Source: a virus
Length of the DNA stretch: 32,327 nt
IMG/VR virus record: IMGVR_UViG_3300037191_000644
Span: 1 to 32,327 of that record
Direction: 5' to 3' (one strand)
Each line of letters opens with the position of its first letter. Within the stretch, counting starts at the first letter, position 1. The notes below the pieces were generated by a model, which was given only the letters and a program-made list of their open reading frames with translations, did no database searches and was not told where the DNA came from. Both the position numbers and the translations under genes were made by a program. Shown here one piece after another: positions 1 to 8,900 of this stretch.

Positions 1-263
1 CTATCATACCAGTGAGATTCAGACATATATGGAGTGATGTAAAATTTGTAGAGGTCCATAGAGGTCATTTCCATGGAGTAAAGACTATATCTGTGGGTCA
101 AGCTGAAGAGGTTAATGGTATGATTATCAGACACTTATCTTCTATGTCGGCTACAGATCAATGGCATGATGAAAAGAATTATATAGGTAATATCAAGCGG
201 GCTCATGCTTTCGTTTGGTCTAAGACTTCAGGCATGCAATGTGAATATTATTACAATGTATAA
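1..263 (+). CDS. Calcineurin-like metallophosphoesterase, C-terminal part (partial at window edge)
   Basis: The open frame runs in from the left edge (frame from base 3). A GTG at 12 could serve as a start, but the protein clearly begins mid-domain, so the gene is truncated by the window. The visible part carries HRGHFHG (GHxH), the last metal-binding motif of calcineurin-type phosphoesterases. It is followed by a strand-rich tail with SMSATDQWH, as seen in phage phosphoesterases related to SbcD/Mre11-type nucleases. By family knowledge such enzymes cleave phosphodiester or phosphomonoester bonds using two metal ions. In phages they usually sit with DNA metabolism genes, which fits the PhoH gene just downstream. 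The substrate cannot be told from this fragment. The stop TAA is at 261-263, and about 30 bases of A-rich leader separate it from the next gene. Confidence 0.65.
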   Translation, partial: IIPVRFRHIWSDVKFVEVHRGHFHGVKTISVGQAEEVNGMIIRHLSSMSATDQWHDEKNYIGNIKRAHAFVWSKTSGMQCEYYYNV

Positions 264-292
264 AAATAACATAAACGTATAAAAACAAAACA

Positions 293-445
293 ATGAGCAA
301 AGAGAGAGAATCAGCCTTAAGAGCAGCCAAAATAGACGAGGTTAAAGATCCTGCGTTTGGGGACTGGTTAACCGATTTAGAGGAAAAAGATCAGCCAACA
401 TGTAATATCGATAACCCGGATGATTGTGAAGCTTGTGGCTCATGA
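293..445 (+). CDS. Small hypothetical protein with C-terminal cysteines (50 aa)
   Basis: This short frame starts at ATG 293 behind an A-rich leader (AAAAACAAAACA) and encodes 50 residues. It is acidic in its second half and ends in CNIDNPDDCEACGS, with three cysteines that could be part of a metal- or disulfide-binding knuckle. The fourth ligand of a classic zinc ribbon is not visible. Its TGA stop (443-445) overlaps the ATG of the PhoH gene at 442 in an ATGA arrangement typical of translational coupling, which is the main reason to believe the gene is real. I do not recognise the family. Confidence 0.6.
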   Translation: MSKERESALRAAKIDEVKDPAFGDWLTDLEEKDQPTCNIDNPDDCEACGS

Positions 446-1101
446 TGGAAAACATAGAAAAAAAGAAGCCGAAAGGTAACGTTAAATTTAATATAAGTCT
501 ATCTGATGAACAGAAGGTTGCAAAGTCACAGGTGATTGCGCATGCCTTCAACTTCATCGTTGGACAAGCAGGTTCTGGTAAAACTTTACTAGCCGTACAG
601 ATAGCCCTGGACATGTTTTTCAAGCGTGAATTCAATAAGATTATAATCACTAGGCCTACCATTGCTACTGAAGATAACGGGTTCTTACCTGGCACCGAAA
701 AAGAAAAGATGGAACCTTGGCTTGTACCTATTATGTCTAACATGAGAAAGGTATATAATAAGCCAGAGAAGATCCAGAAGATGGTCGACGACTCTGATAT
801 AGAATTAGTATCGCTATCACACTTCAGGGGTCGTACCTTTGAAAATGCAGTTATTATAATAGATGAGTTTCAGAACCTTACTAGAGCTCAATTTAATATG
901 GCTCTAGGTAGATTAGGTAAGAATTCCATCATGATCTTTTGCGGGGATAACCAACAGATAGATCTAAAGGATACTAATTATTCTGCTATACATGAAGTGT
1001 CTAAGATAAGAGACAGCAAGTATGTATACAAAGTGGTGCTGGAAGATAACCACAGACATCAAGCAATCAACGACGTACTGAAATTACTAACCGGATATTA
1101 A
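442..1101 (+). CDS. phoH: PhoH-like P-loop ATPase
   Basis: This 219-residue protein has the full PhoH signature: Walker A GQAGSGKT (residues 41-48), ITRP at about 69-72, GFLPGTEKEKM near 80-90, the GRTF motif at about 130-133, Walker B IIIDEFQN with catalytic D141/E142, and GDNQQID near the end. PhoH proteins are cytosolic ATPases related to the N-terminal part of superfamily 1 helicases. They are common in marine phages and their role is unsettled; proposals include phosphate-stress response and RNA handling. The start is taken at ATG 442, which overlaps the upstream stop; ATG 445 is equally possible. A TTG at 433 lies inside the upstream gene and is unlikely. The length is standard for short phage PhoH proteins. 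Confidence 0.9.
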   Translation: MMENIEKKKPKGNVKFNISLSDEQKVAKSQVIAHAFNFIVGQAGSGKTLLAVQIALDMFFKREFNKIIITRPTIATEDNGFLPGTEKEKMEPWLVPIMSNMRKVYNKPEKIQKMVDDSDIELVSLSHFRGRTFENAVIIIDEFQNLTRAQFNMALGRLGKNSIMIFCGDNQQIDLKDTNYSAIHEVSKIRDSKYVYKVVLEDNHRHQAINDVLKLLTGY

Positions 1102-1104
1102 ATC

Positions 1105-1332
1105 ATGGATAAAAATAAAAGCCCATACTACACTAATCCTGAAACCAGGAAAAAGATAGATGAACTCTTATGTGCTAATAGTAAAATATGGTGTAACCTA
1201 GGCACAGGGTCCGCTTTGGATCCCGGTACACGCAAACAAGGTGAGATTCAATGGAAAAGCTTAGCTAAGGAAATAAAGTCCTTAGATGCTAAGTTTTACA
1301 AAGTAGTGTGTCCTTACGGAATTGATTCCTAA
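1105..1332 (+). CDS. Hypothetical protein (75 aa)
   Basis: This small soluble protein starts three bases after the PhoH stop, so it is probably co-transcribed with it. It is mixed in charge and has three cysteines (in ELLCANS, IWCNL and VVCPYG). It shows no signal peptide and no membrane segment. I do not recognise a family. Its TAA stop at 1330-1332 directly abuts the TAA of the convergent minus-strand gene at 1333-1335, so this is the last gene of the rightward cluster. Confidence 0.6.
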   Translation: MDKNKSPYYTNPETRKKIDELLCANSKIWCNLGTGSALDPGTRKQGEIQWKSLAKEIKSLDAKFYKVVCPYGIDS

Positions 1333-1632
1333 TTAAGGTTTCAGATCTCCGTAATACACTTGCTTATCCTCATCCCAGGTATAATTTATACCATTACTAG
1401 AAAATGGACTACGGTCTCTTTTAGTCTTAGACTTCTTGAGTGTGCCCGGTGTTCTAGTCTTAGATCCTGAGGGGGGTAATACCTTAGGTTTAGATACTGT
1501 CTTGGGAGTTATACCTAACAATCCTGCTTTACCTGTGGCCATGTATGTAGTCAGGGCATTCTGGTATTCCTTTTCCGTTTTAAAATCTGATCTCTTAGGA
1601 GGATCTCCTTTAGTTCTTTTAGTTTTTCCCAT
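1333..1632 (-). CDS. Basic hypothetical protein, last gene of the late operon (99 aa)
   Basis: The protein begins MGKTKRTKGDPPKRSDF and is rich in Lys, Arg, Thr and Pro. A low-complexity middle (about residues 45-75) is followed by a more ordered C-terminus, INYTWDEDKQVYYGDLKP. The MGK-basic start recalls the two genes upstream, suggesting three similar basic late proteins. The ATG at 1632 lies inside the 3' end of the predicted frameshift extension of the upstream gene (14-base overlap), as expected for a compact operon. The function is unknown. A nucleic-acid-binding or virion-associated role is only an inference from charge and location. No terminator hairpin follows the stop. Confidence 0.65.
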   Translation of the reverse strand: MGKTKRTKGDPPKRSDFKTEKEYQNALTTYMATGKAGLLGITPKTVSKPKVLPPSGSKTRTPGTLKKSKTKRDRSPFSSNGINYTWDEDKQVYYGDLKP

Positions 1633-1909
1633 GTCGTTTTTGATAACTTATTCTTCTTAGTTCTTTGTTAATTTTCCTCTCCGCTAATACATCGCTCCTA
1701 TTCCGTAGCTTGGCTTTTCTATATTCGGATACATTAGCTTCAGCAAATCCGCTAATATTTCGTCTCTTAGCATAATTAGTCTCAAAGGTTTCGTTCAGAC
1801 CTAGGTCATGCAGAGTTACTCCCTGTTTATTATATTTGGGATCAGCCCATTTCTCATTCCAAGGGTCTCCGTTGTTGGGAGCTTCCGAACTCGTGGTTCC
1901 CTTTTCTAC
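1619..1909 (-). CDS. Minus-1 frameshift extension of the 217-aa basic protein (96 codons, no own start)
   Basis: This frame is open for 96 codons from GTA at 1909-1907 to TAA at 1619-1621. It contains no ATG, GTG or TTG. It begins VEKGTTSSEAPNNGDPWNEK and continues with a charged, helix-like sequence ending ISYQKRHGKN, so it has the composition of coding sequence. It lies directly after the slippery heptamer GGGAAAG (1915-1909), in the -1 frame relative to the upstream gene, whose TAG stop is at 1906-1908. The expected product is a 313-residue fusion of the upstream 217 residues with this part. The alternatives are an ancestral single gene broken by an indel, or a sequencing error. The exact slippery site in the correct phase favours programmed frameshifting. 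Confidence 0.7.
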   Translation of the reverse strand, partial: VEKGTTSSEAPNNGDPWNEKWADPKYNKQGVTLHDLGLNETFETNYAKRRNISGFAEANVSEYRKAKLRNRSDVLAERKINKELRRISYQKRHGKN

Positions 1910-2559
1910 TTTCCCGCTGTATCTGCTTTAGCTTTTTTACGAGATTCGACGGTACCTTTAAATCCAACTTCTTTCGTATTGCCGTCTTCGTCTATCCTCA
2001 TGTAAGAATCCTTGCCGGCCTTAATAGCCTTCGATCTAGCCACTTGGTTGGCTCTACCTCTTACTGAAGCCTTTTCTCGCTTAGTTACCTCTTCCTTCTC
2101 TTCCTTGCTAGTTGTGGTAGTCGTAGTCGTAGGTGTAGTCTTAGTAGTGGTTACAGGCTTAGTATCTGGTTTGACGTTATTTCTAGCTTCCTTTCTAGCA
2201 TTAGATTGCTTTAATTTGTTCGCTTTATGCTCAGTAAGGATATTTTTCCTAGTATTTAAAGCCTTAATAGCGACGTCTCTCTTAGCTTTGATTCTGGCTT
2301 GTTTCCTAGTCAACCCATCATTTCTGTAAGATTCTTTTGCTTCTTTAAGCTCTCCAGACTTCCTAGAAGTTTTTATAGAACTCTTAGTAGTATTGGCTTT
2401 TAGATTGTCTATGACGGACTGGTCCTTAATAGCCGTACCTTTATTTTTTTTCCTTTTCTTTGATTTAAAGAAGTCAGAAATTTTAGAAGGAGCATTATTA
2501 CGCTTACCTCCACCTTGATTATATAATCCGGTGCTCTTATTCAGTTTCGGTTTTCCCAT
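1906..2559 (-). CDS. Lys/Arg-rich protein with Thr-rich linker, zero-frame product (217 aa)
   Basis: The protein is highly basic and low in hydrophobic residues. It has a Lys-rich head (SKKRKKNKG near residues 33-41), a long basic helical middle, a Thr-rich linker (TTTKTTPTTTTTTTS, about residues 139-153), then an acidic/basic patch and a basic tail. Charge and gene position suggest a nucleic-acid-binding or virion-associated protein, but I do not recognise a family. The ATG at 2559 follows a 42-base gap that contains a TATATTTG promoter element. The zero-frame reading ends at TAG 1906-1908 immediately after a slippery heptamer. A fraction of ribosomes probably continue into the 96-codon extension, as in phage systems that make a short and a long form from one gene. 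Confidence 0.75.
   Translation of the reverse strand: MGKPKLNKSTGLYNQGGGKRNNAPSKISDFFKSKKRKKNKGTAIKDQSVIDNLKANTTKSSIKTSRKSGELKEAKESYRNDGLTRKQARIKAKRDVAIKALNTRKNILTEHKANKLKQSNARKEARNNVKPDTKPVTTTKTTPTTTTTTTSKEEKEEVTKREKASVRGRANQVARSKAIKAGKDSYMRIDEDGNTKEVGFKGTVESRKKAKADTAGK
1909..1915 (-). promoter_or_regulatory. Programmed -1 ribosomal frameshift site GGGAAAG
   Basis: Read on the minus strand the codons are GCG GGA AAG TAG, which places G GGA AAG in the X XXY YYZ phase needed for -1 slippage one codon before the stop. The same heptamer is the known slip site of the phage lambda G/GT tail genes. The previous stop in the -1 frame is at 1928-1930, so the two frames overlap for only about 18 bases and the heptamer sits within them. 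A small possible hairpin (1879-1892, five pairs around a CGGA loop) lies about 16 bases downstream. It is weak and may not be a true stimulator. Confidence 0.75.
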
Positions 2560-2582
2560 AACATTTTTATTTTTAATATCTA

Positions 2583-2590
2583 CAAATATA
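2583..2590 (-). promoter_or_regulatory. Bacteroidota-type -7 promoter element TATATTTG
   Basis: This is an exact TAnnTTTG match on the minus strand, in the short gap between the 104-aa basic gene and the start of the 217-aa gene at 2559. The spacing to the ATG (about 24 bases) suits a short leader. No clear -33 TTG/TTTG is visible at the ideal distance, so the call rests on the -7 match and the location. Confidence 0.45.
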
Positions 2591-2601
2591 ATACTTATTT
2601 T

Positions 2602-2916
2602 TTAACTAATGCCTCCAACGTGATGCACTTCTGGTAATCTCATTCTATTACCCACATTTCCAGGGGTAACTTTCCTAGTGATCTTCTTACGGTCTCTTCT
2701 ACGTTTGGACCGAGCTTTCTTGGCTTTACTAGATGCATGATACTTTTTGTATTCATACTTATAGTCTCTCTTACCTCCTTTGTATTTACCGTTAGCAGTA
2801 GACTTTTTACGCTTGCTACCTTTCTTCCTGGACTTTTCTGACTTACCTCGGTTACTCTTGTGAGATATAAGTCGTAATCCTTTGCTCTTCTTTTTTGCTC
2901 TCTTAGACTTAGCCAT
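2602..2916 (-). CDS. Protamine-like, extremely basic protein (104 aa)
   Basis: About 41 of 104 residues are Lys or Arg, in runs such as RAKKKSKG, KKGSKRKK and KARSKRRRDRKK. Only the C-terminal tail (NRMRLPEVHHVGGIS) looks non-repetitive. This composition is typical of DNA- or RNA-binding, protamine- or H1-tail-like proteins. In a late phage operon it could neutralise packaged DNA or coat nucleic acid, but this is inference. The start is placed at ATG 2914-2916, one base after the stop of the 3158-aa gene. A longer reading from 3036 would lie inside that gene and its extra N-terminus looks non-coding. No signal peptide or membrane segment is seen. Confidence 0.7.
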   Translation of the reverse strand: MAKSKRAKKKSKGLRLISHKSNRGKSEKSRKKGSKRKKSTANGKYKGGKRDYKYEYKKYHASSKAKKARSKRRRDRKKITRKVTPGNVGNRMRLPEVHHVGGIS

Positions 2917-2917
2917 A

Positions 2918-5900
2918 TTATCTCTTGTTGTTGTTATTCTTATTGGACTCCATCTTATTGTATAGTCCTTTCTTATCAGCTGCTTTATCGTAGTGGTATG
3001 GTTCAGTATGTAATAAATTATACAATCCTTCCCCAAACTTTTTCATCCCAGGATATGGTACTCCTCTAGATGTTGAAGCCGCTCCTATCTTGTCCGCCAC
3101 ATTCAATAACTGAGACCCTTCATCAAAGGCCATAATGGATTCGATTAGTTCTTCCATAGTTACTTCTTCCTGCATGACTTCTCCGACTAAATCGAATATA
3201 GAACCAGAAGCACTTAATATAGCCGTTCCAGCGGATTCTACAGGAGACAAATTATATTTATATTCTTTGTCTTCTACAGCATAGTTCATCGCATAATTAA
3301 ATATGTCACCTACTACGAATGCTCCGTTAAGCGGGCCCACAATACCAGCTCTGATTTGAGCTAGCCAAGCATCTCCGACTCCTTCTCCCCCAGATAATAT
3401 GTTACCTATTGAAGCTTCCTTACTGTCCCATTTTAGTTTAGCATCTATGAACTCATCATCCTCTCCCATGACATATTTGTCTCTGGCTAACACAAATCCT
3501 GTAGATACTCCCTGGAATAACTGAGGAAGTAGGAAATGATATATCATCAGTTGCTTCATATTTTCGCGCGGATTACCTCTAGACGCACTCAAATTCCTCA
3601 TTGCCGAAGCACTATGTCTGTAGTATGACATCGGTGAAGTCTTGTACATGGTCATAAGGTTTGCCATAGGATTCCTCATCGCATTAGTCTTATCAGCCTC
3701 ACTAGAAGCTTGCTGAGCTAAACGAGTGGTAGACATGAAAGCTCTTTCTGCTTCTTTCTTAGCAGCTTCAGGTTCCATACCCTCGGCTAATGACTTCTTA
3801 AGAGTATACTGATATACTGGCCAGCCTCCTACAATAATAGCAGTTTTATCACCTGCAATTACTGGACTCATTAGCATACTAACTAAGGCTTTTCCTACGG
3901 CTCCTTTATGAGAAGGTATATTATCGTATTCAGCAGACATTATTTGTCTAACAGCATCATCGAATTCCAATCTATGGTACCTCTGTTTCATTACAGGTAG
4001 CTCCGATAGAGTAGACCAGGCCTCTTTTAGATTAGCAAAGTTTTCCTGACCTTCAGTGCCCGGACTTAATAGAGCCATAACACCACTTCGCCATTCTCCC
4101 GAAGGCATATCAGCAGAGTAAGCTACAAGAGAGGTTAGTTGTTTAAATGCTAGGGAAGGTTTAGCTGCAAGTGTACCTACTACCCAATCCTTTCTTCTAT
4201 TCTGTAACCATCTCAGTCCGCTAGACCTACTTTTTTCTTTCCCCATTATATGCATGAGGTGATTATTCAACCTAGCATGAGTACCTTTACCGAAATCTTC
4301 GCCTATCTTTTTCTTTATCTCAGCATTATTAAACATATCGTTAAGTTGATTAGCTGGATCCTGGAAAGCCTTAAAGAATTCCATGGACTGCACAAATCTA
4401 GACAACATCTCGTTTATATCCTGTTTAGCTATCTCTTGCTTGTTATTAGACTTCTTCTTAAAGTGAGACGAACTGATTTGGCTAGAGACCCTATCGCCTG
4501 ACATTAGATCTAATACGAAATCTGTAGCTTCTGCGTCCATCTCTTTCAAGGTAGGAGAATAATTAGCCCTAACAGGTAAAGGGAAACCATATATCTCGGT
4601 AAACACTGAGTTTAGATTTTTATGACCTTCGTAGAGCTCACCGTTCGCATACTGAGGGAAGAAATCAGATACTAAATAGTCTGCCCATTGTTTTAGCTCA
4701 GGTCCCATTTGGTCTAGGATAGCTTTACCTTTGTTTGTTAAGATTAGACTTCCCGCTCTGTCTGCTTCGTAAGCCTTTTTAGCTTCACCCATAATGAGCT
4801 TTTCTCCTTTGTCGAGCATATCTTTAGCAGCTTGCAAATCTACAGAGTGTGTAGCCATTAATTTCTCATAATCGTCTTTTGCTTTTTTAATTACACGTTC
4901 ACGGTCCTTCTTAAAGGCGGCCTTTTCATCGGCAAACTTTATGTTAGGCAGACTCGTCATCGATAAGTAAGTCATCATCTTACTCTTCTTGCCGTATTTA
5001 CCTACGTTAGCTTTATTATACTCCCATGTTTCGTTCTCACGGTCCGTTATATGGTCTAAAGCGGTCTTTTGTTCTATCTCTATAGTCCTCTTCCCCGTTT
5101 TTATAGCCTTATTAATCGTAGCTACTTTGTTATCGTAACCTTTATTTATAGCTGTTTGAGCTTGCTCCACTGTTCTAACTCTCAGTCCTGCGAAGTCTTT
5201 ACCTAATAATTTGATTTCAGTTTCCAGATATTCTTGAGAACTAAGGAAAGATCCAAAGTCTTTAAAACGTTCTTTTATACTGAATTCCTTCTTTAGGATG
5301 CCCATTTTAGATAAGGCAGCTTCGTTAGTAGTATCTAAATACTTTATATATAGGTTAGCTATCTCATTGGGGGTCCATACTTCGTTCTCTCCAATACCAT
5401 CCTCTGTTTTCCACTGAATAGTTTGCTCTTTCTTATATGCTTTTTGAGTTTCTCTAAGTCTATTTAGTATTCTACCTTCATTCTTAGATAATGGACCCTC
5501 TGGACTTAAAGGACTCCATTCTGTTTGCTCAACTTCACCTCCAAGGTTGTGGATTTCCCTCATCTTATGATTTAGAATATCTAATACAGTATACTTACTG
5601 GAATACTCTTGTAATTCCGCTTCCTGGACAATATCCATAACGAACTTAGATAGAGGACTACCAAAAGATTTAGAGGTTGAATGGTTTATAGATAGTTCGT
5701 CTAATAGAGACCATATATTACCTGTACCCCACTCGACTAAATCGGATACTGATGACCCAAACTTGGAATCCGAATATTCTTTATCTAAACCAAACATCCT
5801 AGATAAGAAAGCTTGTCTACCTAATCTATTACCATCACCGTTTAAGACCTCCAGCATCATAGCTTTATTACGAGCTTTCAATTTGCTTTTCTCAGTCTTC

Positions 5901-8900
5901 TTGGCTTTGAATAACTTACGTCCAAAATCTTCTATCTCGAATATAGCTTTCTTGCTAGTTTCCCAGTTGTTGTCATACTCTTCTTTACCTAAATCTACAG
6001 GTCTAAGAACCGATAACCATTGTTTTAAATGGGTTTCGTAATCAGCCCCTGGATTTTTAGCTTCAAAAGCATCTTGAGCAGGTGTAGTTAATGTTTCTCC
6101 TTCGGCAGTAGTAGTTAATGCCTTGTAGTCCAGTATCTCTATTCTGAACTGACTGTACATATCATTATACTTAATAAGAGCATCCGCATCTAGCGTTTCA
6201 TGTGCTCGCATTATATTACCCAGAGCTCTTAGCTTCTCCGCCGTGTCTGGATCGTATTGTTTACCTGAACCGTGAGGTCCACCATCCTTAGATATAAAGG
6301 TATTATTTCTAGAGAATTTATCTAAATAGGTCTTGTAATCCGCTATAGTCTTTACTCTGTCTCTACTTAGGAACAGATTACTAGAACTAGGATCAATATT
6401 AGCCACGTTAGCGGCTTCCATTAAGTTATCTGGTAGTACATTAGCTGCTCCGTTTTCGAAGTTCTCAAAGGCTGTCTTTAAGAATCCTTTAGGCTTAGCT
6501 TTATTTATTATACTATTCTTAATCTGCTTAGTTCCTCTCTCTCCAATTTCCGTACTAGTACCTTTCGATTTAGGGTCGGCTAAGTCTAACCATTTTCTAG
6601 TAGACAATGCTACAGATAGATTTGCTTCAACTTCTCCATCTAGTTTTTTGTACGTAGAAAATTTATTTAGTAGAGTTTCTATAGCTTCAAGTCTTAGTTG
6701 AGCCTCTCTAGGCGACATATCCTTAATTCTACCATCTATACTGTTTGTCAAATCGAGTAGCAGCATAGCTAGTACACCTTTATCAGTAGAGGTATTACTC
6801 TCTTTCTCTCCTATTACTCTTTTGTTAGCATCACTTATAACTTGACGAAACTTCTCTATAAGGGTTTGAGCTACATCTATATCAGGCTCTATCCCTTCGA
6901 ATAGTTTAGCATATAAAAGTTGACCTTCGAACTTAGCAGCTTTTTCAAATATTTTATAAGCTGAAGTCTTTAAAGCTTTGTTATCACTTTTTAGTTCTGC
7001 CAGGTAGTCTTGGTATCTAACGAAGTCGGACCACAATTCTTTGTCAGCCTTTTCTTCGAAATTCATTCTATGGGTAGTTACATCAAAGTTTTTAAACTTA
7101 TTGTGCAAATCTACCATAGACCTAGGGGTTCCTCGGTGAACTCTACTATCTATAGTACGCTCTCCCTCAAACTTATCCCCTACCATTCTATCCGTCATGC
7201 CTCTTTTATCGAAGCTTTCCCACAATTGCTCTGCTCCTCTGGATAGGGTGTTACCATCTACTAGTCGCTCACCTTGTGCCCCTAAAGATTTAGCAACGGA
7301 TTCGTATAGTATTTTGCCAACTCCTAGTCTTTGTCTAAGCTCAGGCGTTACATAACTAAATACTACATACCTATGAGAATCTTTCATTCCCTCAGATGTA
7401 GTTAAAAAGGCTACTACAGTACTAACTGTTTCTCCTAGTTCTCCTTCCGTATCCATGTAAAGAGCAAAACCATCAAATTCTCCAGACTCTGTTCTAGTGA
7501 ATTTTAGATTTGAAACAATGTCATTAACATCTAAATCGGCTAATGGAGATTCTTCAAACGACATACTCTCTCCTTCAGCGTAGTTGCCTTCTACTACATC
7601 GACTAACTTACCTTCTATAGCAGTCTCAGGCAATGAGTTTTCGGTAGAAGTAAACTCCTCTAAAGCATTCTTAGCATTTATATTCTTATTAGCCATTTCC
7701 TTTTCTAGGATTTTGACTCTCTCAACTGTATTATTATCTACGTACAAAGAAGCAAAGTGTCGGTTAGTTCGTAGGTTACCACCTGTCCCCCAGCCTACTC
7801 CAGTCTCTTTGTTACCTATTACATGTTGAATTTCATGTACGATTATATTTTCGAATCCAGTCGAACTAGGTGCCTCAATCAAATCTGAGTCTAACAGACC
7901 TGCATAAGGACTATCGCGTTCTTTATTACCTTTTCCTAATAAGTCCATGGCTTCTCTAGGCGATCTATCGAACGCTTTAGAAAAGTCAGAAAGTAACTCA
8001 ATGGGTACTTCTACAATTAATCCTTCGCCTACAGCTGCTCCCTGAGCGGTCTTACCAAACTTTATGGTAACCTTAGCCTTATTTAACGCTGGATAATATA
8101 ACGAGAACGGACCTTCCATTATTTCAGATAGATCACAAGATATAGAATATCCTTCTACTCCCTTTCCTGCTATATAGTCTTTAGCTATACTGTTAATACT
8201 TGTAGCTAAACTTGTAAGATTCTCTGAGTTAAGCATAGCTGGCCCAGCAAAGTCCATCAATAGTCCATTGCGATTTTCGAATACACCAGTCTTAGCGAAG
8301 ATTTCCTTAGGCGATCTACCATCATCTCTTAATTTCCTAGCATACATCATGTTATCCAGCTTCTCAGTTTCTTGTTCTGTCAGCTTGTCTTTCTTAGACA
8401 GGATCTCAATTATCTTATGCTCACTTATTAAGTTAAAATGATTTTCGCTAGAGTTAGCCTCGTAATGTTCCAGGCCAATAGATTCATCAAAATTAAGTCT
8501 AACGTTATTACGTATAGCTCTAGTCAACTTAGCAGATATCACAGAAGCGTCGGATAAATCCTCCAGCTTAAGCGTACGCATATCCATCCCATTATGTTGC
8601 AACCAATCTAACGCAGGATTCTTAAACATCTTTTCGAACGCTACCGATAAAGGTCTAGTGATTCTCTTGTCTACCCTAGTGGATAAAGCTTTTTTGTTTA
8701 CATCTTGAGCTAACCATTCAGCAAGCGTTTCATTAAGGACTGTTCGCTCTATTTCTTTTGCTTGAGTAGGCGTTAGATCTCTACTCGAGTTACCGTATTG
8801 TTTCCTAGCCCACTTCAGTTTTTGTCTGAACTTAGGGTCGGACTGTGCTTGTTTCTCTAGCTTCGCATATTGTTCTGGATGCATCTTTTCGATAGAAGAC

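Noticed and set aside
12-263. Complete 83-aa gene starting at GTG 12
   Set aside because: The frame is open to the window edge and the product begins within a phosphoesterase domain, so it is a truncated longer gene.
342-743. 133-codon minus-strand frame opposite phoH
   Set aside because: Antisense to a clearly conserved PhoH gene; no supporting motif.
1619-1909. Extension frame as an independent gene
   Set aside because: It has no ATG, GTG or TTG start codon; only a frameshift, or a CTG start, could express it.
1436-2329. Plus-strand open frames opposite the basic genes (about 74, 65 and 105 codons)
   Set aside because: They are antisense shadows of Lys/Thr-rich minus-strand genes; the Val/Leu/Ser-rich content mirrors AAA/ACT codons and there is no leader or neighbour logic.
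2602-3036. Longer reading of the 104-aa basic gene starting at 3036 (144 aa)
   Set aside because: The extra 40 residues lie entirely inside the 3158-aa gene and do not share the basic composition. ATG 2916, one base after that gene's stop, is the natural start.
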